The notes: a model not told the origin generated them from the sequence alone. Counted from the stretch's first letter, positions 17,163-26,347 are shown. The stretch is 64,000 nt of DNA from Hassallia sp050875635 (GCF_050875635.1 NZ_JBPAOH010000017.1:18109-82108); one strand, 5' to 3'. Numbers and translations: made by a program.

Positions 17163-19427
17163 TTTTGTAACTCTCCCCATATAATTTCCCCAAAGTTGGG
17201 CTGCTTGAGCGCTGCTGCCAGATGTGGGAGAATTATTATCGTTTCCTAACCAAATACCAGTCACGAGTCGCCGACTGGGAATAAAGCCAATAAACCACAG
17301 GTCAACGTTGTCATTTGTTGTGCCTGTTTTACCAGCTTCGCCTAATCCAATAGCGGCACTGCGTCCTGTACCTCTGGCGATGACACCGCGTAGCAAATTG
17401 GTCATGGTATCGGCTATTTCCGGTTTGAGTACGCGCTTGTTTGCTTCTGGAACTTGGTCAAAAGAGTAGATGACGCGGCAAGTTTTTAAATCATTGCGAT
17501 CGCGACAATCACTGCTATCTAAAATCCGGCTAATTGCGTGCGGACGATTCCACACACCACGATTACCGATGGCTCCAAAAGCACCAGTCATTTCCGTGAC
17601 ATTAACTACACTTTGACCCAGCACCAAACCTGGAACTGGATCGAGGGTAGACTTCACCCCCAAACGCTGTGCCATTGCGACAACTTTATTCAAGCCGATT
17701 TCTTTGGCAACTCGTAAAGCGATCGGGTTTTCGGAAAGCGCAAGACCGGTAGCAATATCTAAACTACCACCACCACTGCGACAAGGTTTGTAGGTAAAAC
17801 CTTGCCAGCGCAAAGAATCACACGAATAACTTCTTCCAGGGGAAATTCCTTGCTCAATGGCGGCGGTGTAAGCAAAAATTTTAAAGGTAGAACCTGGTTG
17901 TCTTTTTGCCTGGATAGCCCGATTAAACTGACTTTTTTTGTAATCGGTTCCCCCTACCATCGCCAGTATCGCGCCGGTGCTGGAATCAAGAGTCACCACT
18001 GCACCTTGGGAATAACGAAAACTCGAGCCACCGTTGTTGACAGAATTTCGCAATGCTGCTTCGGCTTGCGCTTGAATTGCTGGGTCTAGCTGAGTTTCTA
18101 TAATAAAGTTGCCTTCTGTGGCTAAATCTTCACCCAAAATCGATTTGAGTTCTTGAAAGACGTAACTGTAGAAATAGGGTGCAATTGTTTTCGCTTGCTG
18201 TTCGCAAACTTTGGGGCTAACTTCGATAGGCGATCGCCTAGCGCGGTTATACTCTTCTTGTTTGATTTTCCCCATTTCCAGCAACCGCTTCAATACGCGA
18301 TTGCGATATTCAATTGCTTCTAACTTATTTCCACTTTCTCCACAAAAATCGAAGCCGTTGGGAGCGGGTAAAATTCCTACTAACGTCGCAGCTTCTGCCA
18401 AAGTTAATTCTTTTGCCGACTTCTCAAAGTAAAATCGAGCTGCATCCTCAAAGCCGGAGGTATCCACCCCCAAAAACACTCGATTTAAATAAGTCAGTAA
18501 AATTTCATCTTTACTGTAAAACGTTTCTAACTTCAGAGCAACTACAGCCTCTCGCAATTTTCGCCCCAAAGAGTCTTGGCTGCCGACATAATCGCGAAAC
18601 AAACTTCTAGCGACTTGCTGAGTTACAGTACTAGCACCTTGCTGCACATCTCCACTGCGGCTATTAATTAATACTGCTCGCAAAATTCCGTATGGGTCAA
18701 CTCCGAAGTGCCAATAATAACGGCTATCCTCTGAGGCTATTACAGCAGCGGGCAAATAAGGACCAAAGTCTTCTAACCGCTTTTTGTCGATGTGAGAAGT
18801 AGAGCGAGGTTCGCGTAATGGCTTTTGTCCATCACGAGCGTAAACGATTACCGGGGCACGGGTGGCTGTGGGTAAAGGTCTAACCGAGAATTTGAGTGAT
18901 TCTACGCCTATTACCAAAGCGAATAACGCTGTGGCTCCACCGACACCGCAAGCGCTCCATGTAGCAGCTTTTACATACCAAGGTGGTGGATCGACGTATT
19001 GCAGCCGCACGGAAGCAGCGAGTTCTGGCGGTCCGAGGGTGAAAATGTCACCGTGTCGTAGTTCTAGGGAAGTGACGCGACGTTTGCCGCGATAAATGCC
19101 ATTAGTTGAGTTTTCATCTTTGATGATAAAAACCGGAGTTCGTTGAGTAGAGTCGCGGGACAGTGACAGATGAATTTGGCTGACAACTGGGTTGCGGATG
19201 ACGATATCGCAGGATTTGGAACTGCGACCTAATACGTAGCGATCGCCTAATAACGGATATACTTCCGCCTTGTCCGCCCCCGAATCCTGCACCAATAATT
19301 CTGGTACTCTGGCATTAGGTCGCAACGCGAGTTTGGAAAAATCAACTCTCGCTTGAATTGTTTGTACTGCTTGAGTCACCTGACCAAGCAAAGTTTTTGG
19401 CTTTTGAGGAGGGTGGGGGGAACTCAT
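17160..19427 (-). CDS. Class A penicillin-binding protein with N-terminal FHA domain
   Basis: Bifunctional peptidoglycan synthase of 755 residues. Residues about 55-145 form an FHA phosphothreonine-binding domain on the cytoplasmic side (YVLGRSSKSCDI, NPVVSQIHLSLSR, NSTNGIYRG). A membrane helix follows at about 156-176. The GT51 glycosyltransferase shows Glu233 in EDSRYYWHFGVD and QGASTVTQQVARS. The transpeptidase has STFK (513-516), SEN (565-567) and KTG (700-702), so all catalytic motifs are intact. The FHA domain suggests that activity responds to a Ser/Thr kinase. The last three bases overlap the heptamer array. An N-terminal FHA on PBP1 is known in some cyanobacteria, as far as I recall. 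Confidence 0.93.
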   Translation of the reverse strand: MSSPHPPQKPKTLLGQVTQAVQTIQARVDFSKLALRPNARVPELLVQDSGADKAEVYPLLGDRYVLGRSSKSCDIVIRNPVVSQIHLSLSRDSTQRTPVFIIKDENSTNGIYRGKRRVTSLELRHGDIFTLGPPELAASVRLQYVDPPPWYVKAATWSACGVGGATALFALVIGVESLKFSVRPLPTATRAPVIVYARDGQKPLREPRSTSHIDKKRLEDFGPYLPAAVIASEDSRYYWHFGVDPYGILRAVLINSRSGDVQQGASTVTQQVARSLFRDYVGSQDSLGRKLREAVVALKLETFYSKDEILLTYLNRVFLGVDTSGFEDAARFYFEKSAKELTLAEAATLVGILPAPNGFDFCGESGNKLEAIEYRNRVLKRLLEMGKIKQEEYNRARRSPIEVSPKVCEQQAKTIAPYFYSYVFQELKSILGEDLATEGNFIIETQLDPAIQAQAEAALRNSVNNGGSSFRYSQGAVVTLDSSTGAILAMVGGTDYKKSQFNRAIQAKRQPGSTFKIFAYTAAIEQGISPGRSYSCDSLRWQGFTYKPCRSGGGSLDIATGLALSENPIALRVAKEIGLNKVVAMAQRLGVKSTLDPVPGLVLGQSVVNVTEMTGAFGAIGNRGVWNRPHAISRILDSSDCRDRNDLKTCRVIYSFDQVPEANKRVLKPEIADTMTNLLRGVIARGTGRSAAIGLGEAGKTGTTNDNVDLWFIGFIPSRRLVTGIWLGNDNNSPTSGSSAQAAQLWGNYMGRVTK

Positions 19428-19849
19428 TGGCTATATCACACCACGATTAGTTAGTCAAGTAAACTGTCGATTTGCGCTCTTGATGCTGGTATTTCACCAT
19501 TTTACTCATAAGCCAAAGTAGAATTTGGCTGTACGGAATTATTGGAATTTCATTTGACACCAATACCATATAAGGGCATTGAATTTAGGAAGTTATTTTT
19601 GTGACATTAACATCTCAGCAATAATTCTTATGCAAATTATCTAATCCCTATTTTTTCAATGACGAACAAAATATAGTTATTTGAAGTTGTATTGAAAATT
19701 ACTAGCAATAACGCTACAATTTCTGTAAATTTTATAGCTTTAGGAGCTAGACAAATTTCAAATTCAAAATATACATCTTCATTTAGGAAGATTTTATAAA
19801 TTATATTGTTTGATTTAATAGGCGGAGTGTTCCGTTGAGGTTAAATAAG
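19428..19849. other. Divergent intergenic region
   Basis: A 420-nt AT-rich gap between the divergent penicillin-binding protein gene and the repetitive secreted protein gene. GAGG at 19837-19840 is a plausible ribosome binding site for the ATG at 19850. No other element is recognised. Confidence 0.4.
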
Positions 19850-20827
19850 ATGAAGGGAAAATATCTGACCCTAATAGGTACAGCCTTTACCCTAGCAGTT
19901 ACCAGCAATGTAGCTGTTGCTCAATCAAGCAAATTCCCAGAACAAAGGGAACTACTAAGCCAATCCACAAGCACCTCGCCGGAGATCAAGCTAAATGACG
20001 ATGCGATGGAAATTTTGTGTAAAAATTTCCCGCTGAATTCCCGTTGTCAAAAAGACACCACTGGAGCGACTCCAAGCACTCCAAGCACTCCAAGCACTCC
20101 ATCCAACCTAACCGCACCGGGTCCGACAAGTCCTAACACAATTCCGGAAAACAGCACTCCCAGCAACCCGACAACTCCTGACACGAACAATCCAGGAAGC
20201 ACTACAACTCCAGACACAACCACTCCAGGAAGCACTACAACTCCTGACACGACCAATCCAAACAGGACGGGTCCTGACAGCGCTACTCCCGGCACTACAA
20301 TTCCGGAAAACAGCACTCCCAACAACCCGACAACTCCTGACACGACCAATCCAGGAAGCACTACATCTCCGGACTCTAGCAGCCCTACCAAAATCACTCC
20401 GGTTCCAGATAGCACCACAATTCCTGACACAACTACTCCAGGTAGCACGACGAGTCCTGATAGCGGCACTCCTGGCACTACTACTCCCGAAAATAGCACT
20501 CCAGGTAGTTTGACAACTCCTGATTCGAGCAGCCCTACCAAAATCACTCCACCAGTTCCAGGCAGCACAATAACTCCTGAAAACAGTACTCCAGGTAGTA
20601 CGATAACTCCTGAAAACAGTACTCCAGGTAGTACGACAACTCCTGAAAACAGTACCCCAGGTAGTACGATAACTCCGGATTCAACCACCCCAGGCAGCAC
20701 TACAACTCCTGATTCGATGAGCACCCCAGGTAGCACAATCGAACCAAGCACCAGTCCAAGTACACTTCCAAATTCCGGTTCGGAAAAACTTCCTACTGGT
20801 GGAGCAAAAATGTTAGAACCACGCTAA
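19850..20827 (+). CDS. Secreted Thr/Pro/Ser-rich repeat protein
   Basis: A 325-residue exported protein, not recognised. Residues 1-25 form a signal peptide (MKGKYLTLIGTAFTLAVTS then cleavage after AVAQ). Residues 26-75 are non-repetitive with two cysteines (LCKNFPLNSRC). From about 78 to 300 it is a degenerate repeat of about 10-12 residues, with units such as STTTPDTTTPG and STITPENSTPG, likely an extended, possibly glycosylated rod. It ends LPTGGAKMLEPR; LPTGG looks like a sortase signal but no hydrophobic anchor follows, and sortases of that type are not expected here. A TTG at 19835 is an alternative start. The repeats probably vary in number between strains. Confidence 0.75.
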   Translation: MKGKYLTLIGTAFTLAVTSNVAVAQSSKFPEQRELLSQSTSTSPEIKLNDDAMEILCKNFPLNSRCQKDTTGATPSTPSTPSTPSNLTAPGPTSPNTIPENSTPSNPTTPDTNNPGSTTTPDTTTPGSTTTPDTTNPNRTGPDSATPGTTIPENSTPNNPTTPDTTNPGSTTSPDSSSPTKITPVPDSTTIPDTTTPGSTTSPDSGTPGTTTPENSTPGSLTTPDSSSPTKITPPVPGSTITPENSTPGSTITPENSTPGSTTTPENSTPGSTITPDSTTPGSTTTPDSMSTPGSTIEPSTSPSTLPNSGSEKLPTGGAKMLEPR

Positions 20828-20952
20828 TTCAAACATAATCGCATTCTTGCCACCAGGGAATAGTCGGTTTGTCTAAATGCCGATTATCAATTTATAATGG
20901 TGGCATTTAAAGATCGTGTTGATTAGAGTTGAAACGAAAAACGTCAGAAAAT

Positions 20953-21008
20953 AAAATTAAGCCTGCTTACTCTTGGGGTTTTTCAAAGTAGTAAGCAGGC
21001 TTAATTTT
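20953..21008. terminator. Perfect 19-bp inverted repeat, bidirectional terminator
   Basis: Arms at 20953-20971 and 20990-21008 are perfectly complementary (core AAGCCTGCTTACT) with an 18-nt loop. One end is AAAA and the other TTTT, so both strands give a stem followed by T residues. It sits between the convergent repeat-protein gene and lspA. Confidence 0.75.
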
Positions 21009-21038
21009 GTGAGGATTTCAGTCTAAAGAAAGTTAAGA

Positions 21039-21056
21039 TGAGGACTTCAGTCCTCA
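21039..21056. repeat. TGAGGACT palindrome
   Basis: TGAGGACT and AGTCCTCA flank a 2-nt loop. A degraded copy (GAGGATTTCAGTCT) lies 29 nt to the left. I have seen this motif as a dispersed repeat in cyanobacterial intergenic regions. Confidence 0.55.
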
Positions 21057-21070
21057 CAGGAGAAGGAATG

Positions 21071-21595
21071 TTAAGGCGATCGCCTACTTGAAGCTGGCGT
21101 TTTTTGAAACGAGGAAATCAGCAGGCAAACAATGCCGATACTAATAAATGAATCTGCCACATTAAATACAGGAAAGTTGATCAATCGAAAATCGAGAAAA
21201 TCAATTACGTAACTTAAAATAAAGCGATCGATACCATTACCGATCGCTCCGCCTAAAATAAACCCATAGCCTAGTTGATCCCAAAAATGTAAGGCTGGAC
21301 CAAAGCACGCTACCGCTATCAATACTAAACTTACGGCAAGTGATAAAAAGCGCAATAAATCTATATGTCCGCTAAGTATACTCCAAGCTGCACCATCGTT
21401 TTTTACGTAGGTAAAATGAAATATCCCCTGGATGAGTGGCAAAGTAGGTCTGTATATTATATTTCCTGTTTTTGATTCGATTATAGTTTCCAACTGCCAA
21501 GATTTTGCGGCTGACACTACTTGGTTTTTCGTAACTTGGTCTAAGATAACAATTACAAAGGCAGCAATCCAAAAGAGGCGATTTTTTAAACGCAT
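21071..21595 (-). CDS. lspA: Lipoprotein signal peptidase (signal peptidase II)
   Basis: Inner-membrane aspartic protease that removes signal peptides from diacylglyceryl-modified prolipoproteins. The 174 residues contain four membrane helices and both catalytic aspartates: Asp123 in GNGIDRF and Asp148 in FNVADSFISIG. The conserved N-terminal DQVTKNQV and YVKNDGAAWS motifs are present. The gene lies 79 bp downstream of bioY on the same strand, an order I recall from other cyanobacteria. A likely substrate in this window is PstS, which has a lipobox. Confidence 0.94.
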   Translation of the reverse strand: MRLKNRLFWIAAFVIVILDQVTKNQVVSAAKSWQLETIIESKTGNIIYRPTLPLIQGIFHFTYVKNDGAAWSILSGHIDLLRFLSLAVSLVLIAVACFGPALHFWDQLGYGFILGGAIGNGIDRFILSYVIDFLDFRLINFPVFNVADSFISIGIVCLLISSFQKTPASSRRSP

Positions 21596-21674
21596 GGCAA
21601 ATTAGTCAAGTGTCAAAAGTCAAGTGTCATTAGTCATTAGTCACGAGCTTTTGACAAACAACAAATGACTAGAA

Positions 21675-22265
21675 CTAATAAAACATTAAGTGTCGTAATA
21701 GATATGCTATTACAGTGACGGCGCAGACTACAGCTAGTTGACCTGGTAGAGCAAACCAGGAGTATGTGAGGATTGCTTGCATCATTAATGGCAGAGTTTC
21801 TGTACCTTTCCAATGAAAAATATAGCTGATAATCAAATAAGTAATACCGCAAACGTGGACAATTAACAAGCCACAAAAACAGCTAAACGCCAAAGTTTCT
21901 AGTTTAGGTCTAGCTTTAAAAGCTAACAAGCCACAAATCCAAGCTCCCGGAATAAAGCCCAACAAATAGCCAAACTGAGACTCTTTGATATAACCGATAC
22001 CGCCACCATTAGCAAAAACGGGTAACAAAGTCAACCCCATAACTAAATAGGCAATTTGCGATAGCGCACCCGCATTTTTGCCTCCTAAACAACCTACCAG
22101 CAGCACTGCGCCAATTTGATATTTAACACCTAAAGAAAAAGTCTCAATTCCATGCTGACTCCAACTCCAAGGTAAAGTGATACCATAAGCCTCTAGGAAG
22201 GTGCCACCTATTGTCAGGAGTAAGCCAATCATCGACCATAGTAATTGATTGGAAGCAGCAAACAT
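21675..22265 (-). CDS. bioY: Biotin transporter BioY
   Basis: Membrane substrate-binding (S) component of biotin ECF transporters; in bacteria without linked BioMN it can act with a shared energising module or alone. The 196 residues are very hydrophobic with about six helices; the family signature region FGYLLGFIPGAWICGLLAF is present near residues 98-116. The start is the ATG at 22265. It is followed by lspA at 79 bp. No biotin-synthesis gene or birA is in the window. Identification is firm at family level; biotin specificity is inferred. Confidence 0.85.
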   Translation of the reverse strand: MFAASNQLLWSMIGLLLTIGGTFLEAYGITLPWSWSQHGIETFSLGVKYQIGAVLLVGCLGGKNAGALSQIAYLVMGLTLLPVFANGGGIGYIKESQFGYLLGFIPGAWICGLLAFKARPKLETLAFSCFCGLLIVHVCGITYLIISYIFHWKGTETLPLMMQAILTYSWFALPGQLAVVCAVTVIAYLLRHLMFY

Positions 22266-22800
22266 TTACAAGGCAATAGCGAAAAGCAATAAGCTGTATG
22301 AGTATTAATACTTTAGCAGTATGTGCTGATTTACGAAGTAGCACATTTTCTAAATGCCTTTTGGGAATAGATGCTTTCACACAGATAACGATGCCAAGTC
22401 ACTTTCCCCATGAGCGAGAAAACGCTCAGGCTTGCGGTTTCTCGTAGTTATACTTCTTTTATGAATTAAGAATAATTTATAAGTTATTTAGCAATTAGCG
22501 CTTTTGGCTTGCGATAGTTAAAAAGCAAACAAGCGCTCCGGACGCGATCGCCGTTCTTCAAATAAATATTTTGTATTCTACCATATAAAGCCATCAATTT
22601 TTCAAAAAACGGTAGTGCGATCGCCTATTTATTTTATTTAGTATTTGAGCGACCATTTATGTCAAAACTTGAGTAAGTCGCACTCAACAACAAAATAAAT
22701 GCACTTGCAAATAGTTGAAATTTAAAACTTAATAAGTAAATCGACGCGAATATTTCAAACTATGTAGGGTGCGATCTTACGAGAGTACGGCACCCTACTT

Positions 22801-22833
22801 ATAAACCCGGTTTCTACAATAAACCGGGTTTAT
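22801..22833. repeat. ATAAACCCGGTTT perfect inverted repeat
   Basis: Thirteen-base arms ATAAACCCGGTTT (22801-22813) and AAACCGGGTTTAT (22821-22833) with a 7-nt loop. The motif is a familiar dispersed palindrome in cyanobacterial genomes. It directly follows the GTAGGGTGC inverted repeat. Confidence 0.65.
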
Positions 22834-22991
22834 CTTGGTTATAATCTAAAATTCCCGCTTTCGCACGCTGACTTGAATATGTATTTAAAAATACAATGTC
22901 ATAATTGATACTTTTACATCCAGATTATATCACTAAATGGGATGATTTAATTTTTGATTTTTCAATAAACAACCTAAGTATTTTTTACTTT

Positions 22992-23010
22992 GTTAACCTT
23001 GTGTTTACCT
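22992..23010 (+). promoter_or_regulatory. PHO box upstream of pstS
   Basis: Two 8-bp direct repeats, GTTAACCT (22992-22999) and GTTTACCT (23003-23010), are separated by 3 nt. This matches the cyanobacterial PHO box bound by the phosphate response regulator (SphR/PhoB type). It ends 52 bp before the pstS ATG, so phosphate-starvation induction of the pst genes is expected. Confidence 0.8.
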
Positions 23011-23062
23011 TGGGGCGGTATCTTAAAAGCGCTACCTAAAAATTTACATAAAGTTGACAGCA

Positions 23063-24241
23063 ATGCTATCACGGCTAAATGTAATCAAAAGTAATCGTCT
23101 AACAGCTTCAATCTCAGTGTTAGCACTCTCCATGAGCCTAGCAGCTTGCGGCGGACAGCAAACCGCAGAAAATCCAAGTGCTACTTCTGGTACTGCTACT
23201 GAGACTACAGCTTCCAGCCCAGCTAAATTAGATTTAGGTGGAAACGTAACCTTAACTGGTGCAGGTGCATCTTTCCCCGCACCGCTTTATCTGAGTTGGT
23301 TTGATGGATTAAACAAAAAATATCCCAGCTTGAAAGTAAACTATCAATCAGTAGGTAGCGGTGCTGGTGTTGAGCAATTTACCAAAGGTACTGTAGACTT
23401 TGGTGCTAGCGACGTAGCGATGAAGGATGAAGAAATCAGCAAGATACCAGCCGATCAAGGTGTACTTTTGCTGCCAATGACTGCTGGTAGCATTGTTATG
23501 GCTTATAATTTGCCAGATGTTCCAGACCTGAAGCTACCACGAGCAGTTTACACAGATATTTTACTCGGCAAAATTAAGTCTTGGAACGACCCGAAAATTG
23601 CTGCGGCTAATCCTGGTGCTAAACTTCCCAACCAACCAATCGCAGTTATTTATCGTTCTGATGGTAGCGGTACTACAGGCGTGTTTACAAAACACCTCAG
23701 CGCGATTAGCCCAGAGTGGAAAGCTAAAGTAGGCGATGGCAAAAGTGTAAAATGGCCCGTGGGAGTTGGTGCAAAGGGTAATGAAGGCGTGACAGCGCAA
23801 GTTACACAAACTCAAGGTGCAATTGGTTACACTGAGTACGGCTATGCCAAACAAAATGGACTCAAGTTTGCTGCATTGGAAAACAAAGCTGGCAAAATAG
23901 TTGTCGCTGACGAACAGTCCGCAGCGAAAACCTTAGAATCAGTAACTTTACCAGCAGACTTCCGTGCCTTTATTAGCGATCCAGAAGGCGCAGATTCTTA
24001 TCCTATCGTTACCTACACTTGGATTTTGGCTCACAAAAAATATGCTGATGCAGCAAAAGCCAAAGCGGTGGAAGCCATGATTGAGTACGGTTTGACTGAA
24101 GGTCAAAAGCAGGCAGTAGAACTAGGATATGTTCCTCTACCTGCAACGGTGGTTACTAAAGTAGCAGCAGCAGCCGATGCCATCAGCCCAGATTATAAAA
24201 TAGCTGTTGGAGCTACCAATAATAACAGCGCTAGCAAATAA
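23063..24241 (+). CDS. pstS: Phosphate ABC transporter substrate-binding lipoprotein
   Basis: High-affinity phosphate-binding protein delivering phosphate to PstCA. The start is the ATG at 23063 (an in-frame TTG lies three codons upstream), giving 392 residues. The signal peptide ends in the lipobox LAAC (SMSLAACGG), so it should be a lipoprotein processed by LspA. Phosphate-binding loops are visible: GAGASFPAPLY, GSGAGVEQF, ASDVAMKDEE and RSDGSGTTGVFT. A PHO box lies just upstream. Repeats of 175 bp separate it from pstC, which may let pstS be expressed more strongly than the membrane genes. Confidence 0.95.
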   Translation: MLSRLNVIKSNRLTASISVLALSMSLAACGGQQTAENPSATSGTATETTASSPAKLDLGGNVTLTGAGASFPAPLYLSWFDGLNKKYPSLKVNYQSVGSGAGVEQFTKGTVDFGASDVAMKDEEISKIPADQGVLLLPMTAGSIVMAYNLPDVPDLKLPRAVYTDILLGKIKSWNDPKIAAANPGAKLPNQPIAVIYRSDGSGTTGVFTKHLSAISPEWKAKVGDGKSVKWPVGVGAKGNEGVTAQVTQTQGAIGYTEYGYAKQNGLKFAALENKAGKIVVADEQSAAKTLESVTLPADFRAFISDPEGADSYPIVTYTWILAHKKYADAAKAKAVEAMIEYGLTEGQKQAVELGYVPLPATVVTKVAAAADAISPDYKIAVGATNNNSASK

Positions 24242-24251
24242 CGATCGCCAA

Positions 24252-24366
24252 TAGTCTTGAGTCAATAGTCTTGAGTCAAGAGTCGAAAGTCCAAAGAGTC
24301 AATAGTCTTGAGTCCAAAACCAATGACCAATGACCAACTTTGACCAATGACCATTGACCATTGACT
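24252..24366. repeat. AGTCTTGAGTCA and CCAATGA repeats between pstS and pstC
   Basis: Direct repeats of TCAATAGTCTTGAG at 24252-24311 and heptamers CCAATGA/CCATTGA at 24318-24365. They occupy almost the whole gap inside the pst operon. Confidence 0.65.
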
Positions 24367-24416
24367 AATAAAGGTTCGCTCCCGCATTTTCGCAACTATT
24401 TGATTTTTGCGTTCGT

Positions 24417-25367
24417 ATGACCACACAACCCCAGAATATTCCATCAGGACTTAGACAACGATCGCAAACAGAAAAGTCACTAGATATTGGCTTTGTTTGG
24501 CTGACTCGGATTTTTGCTTTCGCGATCGCCTTTACTTTATTATGGATAGCATTCCAAGTATTCGTCGGAGCTATACCAGCAATCCAAAAGTTTAGTCTAA
24601 GTTTCTTAGGTAAAAGCGCTTGGAACCCAGTCAATGACGATTATGGCGTACTACCTCAAATTTACGGAACTCTCATGAGTTCGTTTATCGGTTTGTTGAT
24701 AGCTGTACCCATTGGTGTTGGTACCGCTGTTGTCCTCAGCGAAAATTTTCTTCCACCTAAAGTCAAGCTGGTACTAGTTTTCTTAGTAGAACTACTAGCA
24801 GCAATTCCCAGCGTTGTCTACGGGATATGGGGTATTTTCGTGTTAGTTCCCCCATTAACTAACTTCGGAAAATGGCTGAATGCTTCCTTTGGCTTTTTGC
24901 CAATTTTTAGCAGTCCTCCTACAGGTCCAAATTTGCTGGTTGCGGGATTTATCCTCGCGATTATGACTTTGCCAATTATTACCGCAATTTCCCGCGATGC
25001 GTTGATTTCCGTACCTCCTAGCTTGCGTCAAGCAGCTATTGGACTGGGTGCAACTCGCTGGGAAACAATTTTGAAAGTTCTCATCCCAGCAGCTTTTTCT
25101 GGCATTGTCGGTGCTGTGATGCTTGCACTCGGTCGGGCAATGGGCGAAACTATGGCTGTCACCATGTTGATTGGTAACTCCAACAATATTAGTACGTCGC
25201 TATTTGCCCCATCAAATACGATTTCTTCTCTACTGGCAAACCAATTCGCTGAAGCTAGTGGTTTACAAGTTGGCGCTTTAATGTATGCTGCTTTAGTGCT
25301 ATTTGTCTTGACGCTGATTGTCAACATTTTGGCAGAGTTAATCGTTCTTCGAGTCAAGCGGCTGTAA
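24417..25367 (+). CDS. pstC: Phosphate ABC transporter permease PstC
   Basis: One of the two membrane permeases of the phosphate importer, 316 residues with six predicted helices. The start is an ATG at 24417. A typical PstC N-terminus (SLDIGFVWLTRIFAFAIAF) is followed by the periplasmic SFLGKSAWNPVNDDYGVLPQ segment. The permease signature and EAA-type loop are visible near SLRQAAIGLGATRWET. It lies between pstS and pstA in the usual order, with pstA 17 bp downstream, so PstC and PstA are co-transcribed. Confidence 0.95.
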   Translation: MTTQPQNIPSGLRQRSQTEKSLDIGFVWLTRIFAFAIAFTLLWIAFQVFVGAIPAIQKFSLSFLGKSAWNPVNDDYGVLPQIYGTLMSSFIGLLIAVPIGVGTAVVLSENFLPPKVKLVLVFLVELLAAIPSVVYGIWGIFVLVPPLTNFGKWLNASFGFLPIFSSPPTGPNLLVAGFILAIMTLPIITAISRDALISVPPSLRQAAIGLGATRWETILKVLIPAAFSGIVGAVMLALGRAMGETMAVTMLIGNSNNISTSLFAPSNTISSLLANQFAEASGLQVGALMYAALVLFVLTLIVNILAELIVLRVKRL

Positions 25368-25384
25368 ATAATTGATGTTAAATT

Positions 25385-26293
25385 ATGGCTTCTACTAATT
25401 CTTCCAAAAATTCTCCCAGCGGATACAGCAGCGGTAGTCTAACTCGCACTCCTTCGTCTCCCCGGACGATGTTCAACACAATCATGACCGTTGTCGCTTT
25501 TATTTGTGCGGTAATGGCGATTATACCGTTGGTTGCGGTGCTAGGTTACGTTATCTTTCAAGGCTTTAGCAGTCTCAATCTCAGCATATTTACCGAACTG
25601 CCACCACCACCTTTAAGAAAAGGTGGGGGCTTTGGTAATGCCATTTTGGGAACAATTTTAATGGTAGGAATCGCCGCAGCAATTAGCATTCCTTTGGGAG
25701 TGATGGCGGCAATTTATTTGACAGAGTTTAGCTCTGTCAAGACAGCGCGTGTAATACGTTTTGCTACCAACGTTCTCAGTGGAGTTCCGTCAATTATTGC
25801 CGGGGTATTTGCTTACGGGATTGTGGTTTTGACATTGACTAAGCTGGGGTTAGGTTCTTACTCAGCTTTGGGCGGAGGCGCTGCTCTGTCAATTTTGATG
25901 TTACCGATTATCGTGCGAACTACGGATGAAGCTTTACAATTAGTATCACAAGATTTGCGACAAGCAGCTGTAGGTATTGGTGCAACTAAGTTTCAAACAG
26001 TATCGCAGGTAGTTTTGCCAGCAGCTTTACCCGCAATTGTAACTGGATCGACGCTAGCGATCGCCCGCGCATCTGGAGAAACAGCCCCACTACTTTTCAC
26101 AGCTTTATTTTCTCCATTCTGGCCCGATGGCTTATTCAAACCCACAGCTTCCCTTGCTGTTTTGGTTTACAATTATGCTATATCTCCATTTAAAAATTGG
26201 CAGTCACTAGCTTGGGCAGCTTCTTTAATATTAGTGCTGTTGGTTTTATTAACCAGCATTATCACTCGTTGGGCGACTCGTCAGAAAGTTTAG
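25385..26293 (+). CDS. pstA: Phosphate ABC transporter permease PstA
   Basis: Second permease of the phosphate importer, 302 residues, partner of PstC. The first helix is near 36-58. A short Pro/Gly-rich periplasmic stretch (LPPPPLRKGGGFGNAI) precedes the core helices; this stretch is normal for cyanobacterial PstA as far as I recall and is not an insertion. The cytoplasmic coupling loop is SQDLRQAAVGIGATKFQT. A weak hairpin with a short T tail lies between its end and pstB, which could partly uncouple the ATPase. Confidence 0.94.
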   Translation: MASTNSSKNSPSGYSSGSLTRTPSSPRTMFNTIMTVVAFICAVMAIIPLVAVLGYVIFQGFSSLNLSIFTELPPPPLRKGGGFGNAILGTILMVGIAAAISIPLGVMAAIYLTEFSSVKTARVIRFATNVLSGVPSIIAGVFAYGIVVLTLTKLGLGSYSALGGGAALSILMLPIIVRTTDEALQLVSQDLRQAAVGIGATKFQTVSQVVLPAALPAIVTGSTLAIARASGETAPLLFTALFSPFWPDGLFKPTASLAVLVYNYAISPFKNWQSLAWAASLILVLLVLLTSIITRWATRQKV

Positions 26294-26347
26294 TCAGTTG
26301 CGCGAATTGATATAATTCAGAATTTGGAAAAATAATTGTGGATTGAC

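Larger units (their letters stand above)
22266..23062. other. Long intergenic region between bioY and pstS
   Basis: About 800 nt without a supported gene. It contains a hairpin TGAGCG..CGCTCA at 22411-22428 in the possible bioY leader, several HIP1 sites, an inverted repeat GTAGGGTGC (22764-22772) with GCACCCTAC (22790-22798), the AAACCCGG palindrome at 22801-22833 and the PHO box next to pstS. Confidence 0.5.

Noticed and set aside
20047..20751. Long minus-strand frame of 234 codons
   Set aside because: It is antisense to the Thr/Pro repeat protein and only reflects the periodic repeat; the plus-strand frame has a signal peptide and RBS.
22380..22450. Riboswitch upstream of bioY
   Set aside because: A small hairpin is present, but no conserved riboswitch core I know could be matched.
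25600..25640. Repeat insertion in PstA (Pro/Gly-rich segment)
   Set aside because: The segment LPPPPLRKGGGF is short and, as I recall, normal for cyanobacterial PstA.
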